In this document: positions 44,632 through 51,534 of the stretch, in pieces
How positions within the stretch are numbered: the stretch's first letter is position 1
Layout of the letters: every line of letters starts with the position of its first letter
Source of the DNA: Actinokineospora alba
GTDB lineage: Bacteria > Actinomycetota > Actinomycetes > Mycobacteriales > Pseudonocardiaceae
Direction of reading: 5' to 3'
Assembly: GCF_004362515.1 (NCBI RefSeq)
Contig: NZ_SNXU01000001.1
Location: forward strand, 4,898,001-4,962,000
DNA length: 64,000 bases
The notes under the pieces: model-generated
What the model saw: the letters and a program-made list of their open reading frames with translations, nothing else
Databases searched by the model: none
Told to the model about the DNA's origin: nothing
Translations under genes and position numbers: made by a program

Positions 44632-45360
44632 TCACGCCAAGTGGCTGACGAGAAACGCCGTGGTGAAGCCGAAAGTGGCCACCACGCCGGTCGCGCTGCC
44701 GCCGTTCTCGAACGCCTCCGGCATCATCGTGTCGGCCAGCATGGTCAGGATGGCGCCCGCGGCGAACGCCTGGACGACCGCGACTGTCTCCGGTGACGCG
44801 CCGCCGAGGGTGGCAAAGCCGAGTCCGGCGGCCAGGGCGGAAACGGCGGCCACGCCCGCCCAGAGGCCGAGGATCCACCGGGCGGAGTGGCCCGCCTTGC
44901 GCAGCCCGGACGCGGCGGCCATCGACTCGGGGACGTTGGACAGGAACACCGCCGCCACCACGGCGGTGCCGACCGCGCCGCCGTCGAGGAGGGACACGCC
45001 GATCGCGGCGGACTCGGGGATGCCGTCGAGCAGCGAGCCGAGCACGATCGCGAGTGGGGCGCCGGAGCGCTGGCGGCCGTCCGACCGTTTGCGGTGTTCA
45101 CCGCCGCGCCGGTCGATGACCAGGTCGCCGAGGAAGAACGCCGCCGAGCCCGCGGCCAGACCGGCCGCGAGGGCGAGCGCACCGCCGCCGCTGAACGCCT
45201 CCGCCGCCAGTTCGAAGGCCAGGGCACTGATCAGCACGCCGGAGCCGAAGGCCATGACCAGGGCGATGACCTTCGGCCGGGGATTGCCCACCAGGCCGAC
45301 GATCGCGCCGACCACCAGCGCGAGGCCGCCCACCAGTCCCCACCACATGGCTTCCCACAT
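44632..45360 (-). CDS. ZIP-family metal permease
   Basis: A 242-residue integral membrane protein of the ZIP (ZupT-like) family with eight hydrophobic segments. The metal-site motif is LLDGIPESAAIG on TM4 and FLSNVPESMAAA on TM5; in classical ZIPs the first residues are His (HNIPEG-type), here Asp and Asn, so metal selectivity may differ. A variable cytoplasmic loop (DRRGGEHRKRSDGRQRSG) separates TM3 and TM4. ATG 45360 begins EAMWWGLVGG. It is divergent from csoR1, and a CsoR-type site (45415-45433) is in the shared interval, suggesting copper-linked control. Imports or exports an unknown divalent metal. Confidence 0.8.
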   Translation of the reverse strand: MWEAMWWGLVGGLALVVGAIVGLVGNPRPKVIALVMAFGSGVLISALAFELAAEAFSGGGALALAAGLAAGSAAFFLGDLVIDRRGGEHRKRSDGRQRSGAPLAIVLGSLLDGIPESAAIGVSLLDGGAVGTAVVAAVFLSNVPESMAAASGLRKAGHSARWILGLWAGVAAVSALAAGLGFATLGGASPETVAVVQAFAAGAILTMLADTMMPEAFENGGSATGVVATFGFTTAFLVSHLA

Positions 45361-45414
45361 GCGGCCCAGCCTGGCGGCAATCGACCTTGTTCGCACGCGC
45401 GGGGGATCGTCGCC

Positions 45415-45433
45415 GGGTACCCCTGACCGGTAT
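45415..45433. promoter_or_regulatory. Candidate CsoR operator 1 (ZIP/csoR1 divergent promoter)
   Basis: GGGTACCCC-TGACC-GGTAT shares the GGGTACCCC-N5-GGTAT pattern with the site at 45751-45769. It resembles copper-operator sequences bound by CsoR. It lies between the ZIP-type gene start and the first csoR. Confidence 0.55.
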
Positions 45434-45468
45434 TCTGGCTCTTCAACGACGACAAACGGGGAGTGCAC

Positions 45469-45750
45469 GTGGCCGTCGACAGCAGTAACCGCGAGGCCTA
45501 TCTGAAGCGACTGCGCCGGGTGGAGGGGCAGATCCGGGGCCTGCAGCGGATGGTCGAGGAAGACAAGTACTGCATCGACATCCTCACCCAGGTGTCCGCG
45601 GCGACCAAAGCCTTACAGGCGTTCTCCCTCGAACTGCTCGACGAGCACCTCGCCACCTGCGTGGTCGAGGCCGCGGCCGCGGGCGGCGACGAGGCCGCGG
45701 TGAAGGTCAAGGAGGCGTCGGACGCCATCGCCAGGCTGGTCCGATCCTAG
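45469..45750 (+). CDS. csoR: CsoR-family copper-sensing repressor 1
   Basis: A 93-residue CsoR-type repressor. The Cu(I) ligands are seen as Cys in EEDKYCIDILTQVSA and His/Cys in LLDEHLATCVVEA (Cys-His-Cys). The helix LKRLRRVEGQIRGLQRM is the DNA-contacting first helix. The start is GTG 45469, which has ACGGGGA seven bases upstream; GTG 45463 is possible. It is the first of two tandem csoR genes and shares 55 identical consecutive bases with csoR2. It reads toward copper genes copA and neighbours. Confidence 0.9.
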   Translation: MAVDSSNREAYLKRLRRVEGQIRGLQRMVEEDKYCIDILTQVSAATKALQAFSLELLDEHLATCVVEAAAAGGDEAAVKVKEASDAIARLVRS

Positions 45751-45769
45751 GGGTACCCCGGTAGGGTAT
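45750..45769. promoter_or_regulatory. Candidate CsoR operator 2 (csoR1/csoR2 interval)
   Basis: GGGGTACCCC (45750-45759, perfect 10-bp palindrome overlapping the csoR1 stop) is followed by GGTAGGGTAT; it fits the GGGTACCCC-N5-GGTAT pattern also found at 45415. It lies immediately before csoR2, likely driving csoR2 and the downstream copper genes. Confidence 0.6.
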
Positions 45770-45798
45770 AGTCGTCGGTGTCCACGAAGGAGACACCG

Positions 45799-46080
45799 AT
45801 GCACGGCTACAGCGGCGACAAAGACGACTACCTGAAGCGACTGCGCCGGATCGAAGGGCAGATCCGCGGCTTGCAGCGGATGGTCGAGGAAGACAAGTAC
45901 TGCATCGACATCCTCACCCAGGTGTCGGCCGCGACCAAGGCGCTGCAGGCGGTCTCGCTCGGGCTGGTCGACCAGCACCTGCACCACTGCGTCGCCGAGG
46001 CGGTCGCCGAGGGCGGGCAGATCGCCGACGACAAGGTCCGCGAGGCCAGCGCCGCGATCGCGCGTCTCGTCCGGTCGTAG
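45799..46080 (+). CDS. csoR: CsoR-family copper-sensing repressor 2
   Basis: A 93-residue paralogue of the preceding gene with the same Cys-His-Cys ligands (EEDKYCIDILTQVSA; DQHLHHCVAEA) and first helix. The central 55 bases (45872-45926) are identical to csoR1 (45542-45596), so the pair is a recent duplication or undergoes gene conversion; the termini differ (HGYSGDKDDYLKRLRRIEG). ATG 45799 follows GAAGGAGA at a good distance. Nine bases separate it from the secreted His-rich protein gene, so it is in the copper operon. Confidence 0.92.
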   Translation: MHGYSGDKDDYLKRLRRIEGQIRGLQRMVEEDKYCIDILTQVSAATKALQAVSLGLVDQHLHHCVAEAVAEGGQIADDKVREASAAIARLVRS

Positions 46081-46088
46081 GGGCCGGT

Positions 46089-46985
46089 GTGAAGACCGCC
46101 CGCATTCTCGCCGCCTTCGCCGCCGCGTTGGTCCTGGTCGGCGGCGCGGCCTATGCGCTCGGTGTCGCGGTGGGGCCGGTGGACGTCGAGCAGCCCGGCC
46201 CGGAGGCGCCGCACGGCGACTCGGGTGGCCACGGGACCGCCGGTGACCATGCTGTCGCTTCGGCGCCGGTCGGGCTGTCCGCGTGGAGCGGCGGCTACGC
46301 CCTCGTGCCGACCACGACGACGCTCCCGGCGGGCGCCGCGCAGCCGTTCTCGTTCCGCGTCACCGGCCCCGGCGGCAGGACGGTCACCGACTTCGAGGTC
46401 GCGCACGAGAAGGAACTGCACCTCATCGTCGTGCGCCGCGACACCGCCGGCTACCAGCACGTCCACCCGGTACGCGCTGCCGACGGCATCTGGTCGGTCC
46501 CGCTCGAGCTGACCCAGCCCGGCAGCTACCGGGTCTTCGCCGATTTCGTCCCGCGTGGCGGATCCCCGCTGACCCTGGGCGTCGACGTGATGGTGCCGGG
46601 CGAGTTCCAGCCGATCGCACCGAAGGAGTCGTGGCTGGCCAAGGTCGACGGCTACGAGGTGCGCATCGGCGGCGACCTGATCGCCGGACACGCCTCGAAG
46701 CTGACCGCCACCGTCACCAAGGACGGTCGGCCGGTCGCTGATCTGCAGCCCTACCTGGGCGCCTACGGGCACATGGTGGCCCTGCGCGGTGGCGACCTCG
46801 CCTACCTGCATGTGCACGCCGAGACGGGCGCGCCCGGCCCGGAGGTGGCGTTTGTCGCGGAAGTCCCGTCCGAAGGCACCTACCGGGTGTTCCTGGACTT
46901 CAAGCACGGTGAGGTCGTGCGCACCGCCGAGTTCACGCTGACCACGTCGCCGGAGCACGGCGCCGACGGTCACACACACGGCTGA
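46089..46985 (+). CDS. Secreted metal-handling protein, copper operon
   Basis: A 298-residue exported protein with a signal peptide (ARILAAFAAALVLVGGAAYA). The region after it is Gly/His-rich (GDSGGHGTAGDH), and the body has two beta-type units: a first with LHLIVVRRDTAGYQHVHPV, and a second with LAYLHVHAETG and a C-terminus rich in His (EHGADGHTHG). The pattern matches exported copper-binding proteins that accompany copA in actinobacteria. Probably binds Cu outside the membrane. GTG start 46089 is 9 bases after csoR2, and it is followed 12 bases later by copA, so the genes are cotranscribed. Exact family not named. Confidence 0.72.
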   Translation: MKTARILAAFAAALVLVGGAAYALGVAVGPVDVEQPGPEAPHGDSGGHGTAGDHAVASAPVGLSAWSGGYALVPTTTTLPAGAAQPFSFRVTGPGGRTVTDFEVAHEKELHLIVVRRDTAGYQHVHPVRAADGIWSVPLELTQPGSYRVFADFVPRGGSPLTLGVDVMVPGEFQPIAPKESWLAKVDGYEVRIGGDLIAGHASKLTATVTKDGRPVADLQPYLGAYGHMVALRGGDLAYLHVHAETGAPGPEVAFVAEVPSEGTYRVFLDFKHGEVVRTAEFTLTTSPEHGADGHTHG

Positions 46986-46996
46986 GAGGGCCCGAC

Positions 46997-49192
46997 GTGA
47001 CCACGAACCTGACCAGGACGGCCGAGATCGAACTCTCGATCGGCGGCATGACCTGCGCGTCGTGTGCGAACCGGATCGAGCGCAAGCTCAACAAGCTCGA
47101 CGGTGTGACCGCGACGGTCAACTACGCGACCGAGAAGGCGAACGTCACCTACGCCGAGGGCATCGACCCGGGCACGCTCGTGGCCCAGGTCGAAGCCGCC
47201 GGGTACACGGCGAAACTTCCCACCAAGGAGGAGCCCGAGGTCGAGGAGCGCGACCCGCTGCGGGACCGGCTGGTCGGCTCGGCCGTCCTCGCGGTGCCGG
47301 TGGTCGCGATGGCCATGGCGCCCGCGCTGCAGTTCACCTACTGGCAGTGGGTGTCGCTGGCCCTGGCGTCCCCGGTGATCGTGTGGGGCGCGTGGCCGTT
47401 CCACCGCGCGGCCTGGATGAACCTGCGCCACGGCGCCGCGACCATGGACACCCTGGTGTCGATCGGCACGCTGGCCGCGTACCTGTGGTCGCTCTACGCG
47501 TTGCTGCTCGGCTCGGCGGGCGTGCCCGGCATGACGCACCCGTTCGAGCTGACCATCGCGCGCGGGTCCGGTGAGGCCATCTACCTGGAGGTGGCCGCGG
47601 GCGTCACCACGTTCATCCTGGCCGGCCGGTACTTCGAGTCCCGCGCCAAGCGACGGGCCGGTGCCGCGCTGCGGGCGCTCCTCGACCTGGGCGCGAAAGA
47701 CGTCGCCGTGCTGCGTGACGGTGTCGAGACGCGGGTGCCGGTCGGGCAGCTGACCGTCGGCGACCGGTTTGTTGTACGGCCAGGGGAGAAGGTCGCGACC
47801 GACGGCGTGGTCGACGAAGGCACGTCGGCGATCGACGCGAGCATGATGACCGGCGAATCGGTGCCGGTGGAGGTCGGTCCGGGCGCGGCCGTTGTCGGCG
47901 GGACAGTGAACGTCGGCGGCAGGGTGGTCGTCGTGGCCAAGAACGTAGGCGAGCAGACGCAGCTGGCCCGGATGGCGCGGATGGTCGAGCAGGCGCAGAC
48001 CGGGAAGGCCGAGGTCCAGCGGCTCGCCGACCGGGTCTCGGCGGTGTTCGTCCCGGTCGTGATCGCGCTGGCCGTCGGCACGCTGATGTTCTGGCTGGGC
48101 GCCGGGGCATCGACGTCCGCGGCGTTCACCGCGGCGGTGGCCGTGCTCATCATCGCCTGCCCGTGCGCGCTTGGGCTGGCCACGCCGACGGCGCTGCTCG
48201 TCGGCACCGGACGTGGCGCGCAGCTGGGCATTCTGATCAAGGGGCCGGAGGTGCTGGAGTCGACCCGGCGGGTGGACACGGTGGTGCTGGACAAGACCGG
48301 CACGGTGACCACCGGTCAGATGTCCCTTGTGGACGTTCAGCTCGCCGAGGGCGAGGACGTCGAGACCGTGCTGCGGCTGGCGGGCGCGGTGGAGGACGGG
48401 TCGGAGCATCCCATCGCCCGGGCGATCGTGAAGGCCGCGCGCGACAAGGTCGGCGATTTGCCCGCGGTCACGGGCTTCTCGGCCATCGAAGGTCGGGGTG
48501 TGCGTGCCAAGGTGTCCGGCGAGGTGGTGACTGTTGGCCGGATGCTTGACCAGGGCTTGCCCAGCGAGCTGGTGACGGCCAAGGCGGAGGCCGAGGAGCG
48601 TGGCCACACGGCGGCCGTCGTGGCTTGGGGAGGCCGGGCGCGTGCGTTGCTTGTCGTGGCCGACACGGTGAAGCCGACTTCGGCTGAAGCGGTGAAGCTG
48701 TTGCGGGCGTTGGGATTGTCGCCGGTGCTGCTGACCGGGGACAACTCGGCTGTCGCGCGGTCTGTGGCTGCTGAGGTGGGGATCAGCGAGGTGATCGCTG
48801 AGGTGTTGCCTGAGGAGAAGGTCGAGGTCATCGCTCGGTTGCAGCGGTCTGGCAAGGTTGTGGCGATGGTGGGTGATGGGGTCAACGATGCCGCTGCGCT
48901 TGCTACGGCGGATCTTGGGTTGGCTATGGGGACTGGGACGGATGTGGCGATCGAGGCTGGGGATCTGACGCTGGTTCGTGGGGATCTGCGGGCTGCTGCG
49001 GATGCGATTCGGTTGTCTCGGCGGACTTTGCGGACTATCAAGGGGAATCTGTTTTGGGCGTTCGCTTATAACGTGGCTGCGTTGCCGTTGGCCGCTGCTG
49101 GGTTGTTGAATCCGATGTTGGCTGGTGCGGCGATGGCTGCTAGTTCGGTGTTCGTTGTGACCAATAGCTTGCGGTTGCGGGGGTTTCGCTGA
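46997..49192 (+). CDS. copA: Copper-exporting P1B-type ATPase CopA
   Basis: A 731-residue copper ATPase. The N-terminal heavy-metal domain has GMTCASC (residues 17-23), the membrane CPC motif is CPCALGLATPTALLVG (about 389), phosphorylation site DKTGT (about 432), SEHPI (about 470) and GDGVNDAAAL (about 625). It pumps Cu(I) out of the cytoplasm. It is last of the csoR2-secreted protein-copA run. The final 600 bases show many T-ending codons (GCT, GTT, CTT), unlike the GC-rich N-terminal part. Element copy 3 begins 14 bases after the stop. Confidence 0.95.
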   Translation: MTTNLTRTAEIELSIGGMTCASCANRIERKLNKLDGVTATVNYATEKANVTYAEGIDPGTLVAQVEAAGYTAKLPTKEEPEVEERDPLRDRLVGSAVLAVPVVAMAMAPALQFTYWQWVSLALASPVIVWGAWPFHRAAWMNLRHGAATMDTLVSIGTLAAYLWSLYALLLGSAGVPGMTHPFELTIARGSGEAIYLEVAAGVTTFILAGRYFESRAKRRAGAALRALLDLGAKDVAVLRDGVETRVPVGQLTVGDRFVVRPGEKVATDGVVDEGTSAIDASMMTGESVPVEVGPGAAVVGGTVNVGGRVVVVAKNVGEQTQLARMARMVEQAQTGKAEVQRLADRVSAVFVPVVIALAVGTLMFWLGAGASTSAAFTAAVAVLIIACPCALGLATPTALLVGTGRGAQLGILIKGPEVLESTRRVDTVVLDKTGTVTTGQMSLVDVQLAEGEDVETVLRLAGAVEDGSEHPIARAIVKAARDKVGDLPAVTGFSAIEGRGVRAKVSGEVVTVGRMLDQGLPSELVTAKAEAEERGHTAAVVAWGGRARALLVVADTVKPTSAEAVKLLRALGLSPVLLTGDNSAVARSVAAEVGISEVIAEVLPEEKVEVIARLQRSGKVVAMVGDGVNDAAALATADLGLAMGTGTDVAIEAGDLTLVRGDLRAAADAIRLSRRTLRTIKGNLFWAFAYNVAALPLAAAGLLNPMLAGAAMAASSVFVVTNSLRLRGFR

Positions 49193-49206
49193 TTGTCGTT
49201 GTTGGT

Positions 49207-49353
49207 GCCTGTTTGGGTGGAGTGGTTTCTTTGGGGCCCCTACGAAGAAAGGCCCCGTCGTGGAAGAGCGGGTGGGAAGCCTTCGGCCCCACGACCACGC
49301 AAGTTTTGGGGGCCTTTCTTCTCCCCCAAAGAAACCACTCCACCCAAACAGGC
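49207..49353. repeat. Palindromic intergenic element, copy 3
   Basis: 147 bases, same arms as copies 1 and 2 (left starts GCCTGTTTGGGTGGAGTGG). Inner stem AAGAAAGGCCCC pairs with GGGGCCTTTCTT; the extra T on the left in copies 1 and 2 is missing and the right side has lost its matching A, a compensated change. Lies between convergent copA and the universal stress protein gene. Confidence 0.9.
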
Positions 49354-49385
49354 CGTTGCGTTGGGCCGTTGCGTTCGCGGGGCGT

Positions 49386-49814
49386 TCAATTTTCCGGCTG
49401 CTCGGGGACGATCAGGACCGGGCGGTGGGCGGTGCGGCTCAGGCCTGCGCCCACCGAGCCGCGGGTGACCCGTACGGGGGTCCAGTGTTTGTGGTGGCCT
49501 ACCACGATCATCAATGCGTCGTGCTCGTCTGCCGCTGTCTTGAGTGTCGGGACTGGTTCGCCCACCTGGACCGCGTAGGTCCACCGTCCTATATGGGTTT
49601 CCAGGGCCCGCTCGATGTTTCCGCGTAGTTCGGTGAGGGCGGCTTCGGCGTGTTGTTCCCAGTCCGCCGAGTCCGGGTCGACCGGGTAGTCGCGCAGGTC
49701 GATCGCGTGCACCACATGCAGGTCCGTGCCCAGTTTCGTGGCGAGGTCGGCGGCGACCGCCAGGACTTTGAAGCTCAGGTCCCGGTGGTCGACGCCGACC
49801 ACGAGTGCGGTCAT
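49386..49814 (-). CDS. Universal stress protein (UspA family)
   Basis: A 142-residue UspA-fold protein. It starts MTALVVGVDHRDLSFKVLAV and has the nucleotide-binding end VVGHHKHWTPVRVTRGSVGA ... RPVLIV, giving the Gx2Gx9G(S/T) pattern. Binds ATP or a nucleotide and is made under stress. The start ATG 49814 overlaps the upstream methyltransferase stop by four bases; the longer frame that continues upstream is an artefact of that gene. Two genes form an operon on the minus strand. Confidence 0.85.
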   Translation of the reverse strand: MTALVVGVDHRDLSFKVLAVAADLATKLGTDLHVVHAIDLRDYPVDPDSADWEQHAEAALTELRGNIERALETHIGRWTYAVQVGEPVPTLKTAADEHDALMIVVGHHKHWTPVRVTRGSVGAGLSRTAHRPVLIVPEQPEN

Positions 49815-50842
49815 GGTTTTCGGGCGATCACGATGTCGCGGATGATTGCCTGGTCGACTCGGTGTTCGAAGGCGCGGTACGGGCCGTCGTCGAGGGGGTC
49901 CAAGCCCGCGTGGGCGAGGATTTCGAGGGTGTCGGCCCTGGGGGCGACGTTGGTGTTCACCGCGATCCCGATGGACCCGCCCGGCCTCAGCAGCTTGGCC
50001 CAGGCGGGGGTGGCCTCGCGGAGCAGTTCCAGTGGGGTGCGCTGGAGCGTCTGGCCCGCGCGGCTGCCGTGCTGCACACCATAAGGGGCGTCGGTGACGA
50101 TCAGGTCGACGCTCTCGGGGCGGTGGAAGTCGCGGGCTCGGGTGGTGTCGGCGTTGACGTAGGTCAGCGACAGCGCGTCGCCCGCCTTGTAGCTTTCCTT
50201 GCTCAGGCCGATGGACGCCTGCAGTTTGCGGCCCAGGTGCTGCTTGTCCCGCCGCACCTTGACGACCTCGGCGTGGTGCTTGATCCGCTTGCGCTTGAGC
50301 CAGGTCTGCAGGAACGCCGCGTACGCCTCGAAGTCCTTCTGGTCGAGGTCGATGCCCGCGGCGTCGTAGCCGTACATGATCGCCTGGTTGAGCGTGGTGC
50401 CGCGCCCGCACATCGGGTCCAGCACGGTCAGCCGGTGCTCGAGCATGTCGCGGGCCCGCGCCGACGACATGAGGGTGACGTTGAGCAGCAGCTTGGTGAA
50501 CAGCTCGTTCGTCTTGCCCTGGTACTTCAGGATGGTGATCAGGTCACTGTCGAACGCGTCGAGGCGGTGCAGGTGCACCGGCTCGAGCAGCTTGCCGTCG
50601 AGTCGGAACAGCGCGTACATCGACGACAGGTTCGCGAGGTAGGCGATGTCCGTCTCGTCGAGCGCGTCGGCGCTGAAGGTGACGTAGGGGACTCCGGCGA
50701 GTTCGGTGCGGGCGATGTCGCCGATGCGACCGTCCACGACGGACTGGTTGAACACCTCGAGTTCGGCCACGGTGAGCGCGACCGACGAATCGGCGTACAC
50801 ACGGTTCGTCGAGGGCAGGATGAGGAGTGCGTAGTCGGCCAT
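49811..50842 (-). CDS. Trm11-like SAM-dependent RNA/DNA methyltransferase
   Basis: A 343-residue class I methyltransferase. The SAM site is VLDPMCGRGTTLNQAIMYG (about residue 140) and the catalytic motif is LIVTDAPYGVQHG, with DAPY in place of DPPY. The N-terminal 130 residues resemble a THUMP-like substrate domain. The family includes tRNA G10 methyltransferases (Trm11) and rRNA methyltransferases; the exact target cannot be read. ATG 50842 is the only clear start. It overlaps the USP gene. Upstream, the gene region starting at 50977 runs in the opposite direction. Confidence 0.83.
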   Translation of the reverse strand: MADYALLILPSTNRVYADSSVALTVAELEVFNQSVVDGRIGDIARTELAGVPYVTFSADALDETDIAYLANLSSMYALFRLDGKLLEPVHLHRLDAFDSDLITILKYQGKTNELFTKLLLNVTLMSSARARDMLEHRLTVLDPMCGRGTTLNQAIMYGYDAAGIDLDQKDFEAYAAFLQTWLKRKRIKHHAEVVKVRRDKQHLGRKLQASIGLSKESYKAGDALSLTYVNADTTRARDFHRPESVDLIVTDAPYGVQHGSRAGQTLQRTPLELLREATPAWAKLLRPGGSIGIAVNTNVAPRADTLEILAHAGLDPLDDGPYRAFEHRVDQAIIRDIVIARKP

Positions 50843-50976
50843 GTCTCCCGCACGGTCACTAGGATTGTCAACCCACTGATCCTAGAGCTTCCCGCATAGG
50901 TCAGCCGACCGATGTCTCGCGATCATGTTCGGGAGACCGTTGAGGGGCAGTCGCCACTTCGACGTTGGAGCCCGCC

Positions 50977-51534
50977 ATGACCCTGCACCCGCTGCCCACC
51001 TCGAAAGACTCTGCCGATACCCACGACGAGTGGAACCTGCGGGCGCGGGGCGAGACACCGACGCAGCGGCTGGACCGCAACTACGGGGAGCTGCTGCAGG
51101 AAGTCCGGGTCGCGCAGACCGGTGTGCAGTTCCTGCTGGCGTTCCTGCTCGCGCTGGCGTTCACGCCGAGGTTCGCCGACATCACCGAGTTCCAGCGGTG
51201 GACCTATGTGGTCAGCCTGATCATGGGCGCGGCCGCGACCGCGCTGCTGATCGCGCCCGCGCCCTTCCACCGGCTGGTCTTCCAGCGCAGGCTCAAGCGC
51301 AAGCTGGTCCGCGCGACGAGCTGGTTCACCCTGTCCGGGCTGTGCTTCCTGATGCTGGCGCTCGGCTCGTCGATGATGCTGATTCTCGACGTGGTGCTCG
51401 GCACCGGACCGGCGCTGTGGATCTCCGGCGGAATCATGGCCTGGTTCATGACCTGGTGGATCGCGGTGCCACTGTGGAACCGGCACCGCTTCGGACACCG
51501 GCTGGTGCTGTCCCGTCAGCCCGACTCGCGGTAG
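50977..51534 (+). CDS. DUF6328-like membrane protein
   Basis: A 185-residue protein with four predicted transmembrane segments (about 48-64, 75-95, 115-137, 142-163). It contains LRARGETPTQRLDRNYGELLQ, then VRVAQTGVQFLLAFLLALAF, a pattern I associate with the actinobacterial DUF6328 family. The cytoplasmic N-terminus is rich in charged residues. Function unknown. ATG 50977 has GTTGGAG upstream. Its last 19 bases overlap the 3' end of the convergent regulator gene. Confidence 0.7.
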   Translation: MTLHPLPTSKDSADTHDEWNLRARGETPTQRLDRNYGELLQEVRVAQTGVQFLLAFLLALAFTPRFADITEFQRWTYVVSLIMGAAATALLIAPAPFHRLVFQRRLKRKLVRATSWFTLSGLCFLMLALGSSMMLILDVVLGTGPALWISGGIMAWFMTWWIAVPLWNRHRFGHRLVLSRQPDSR

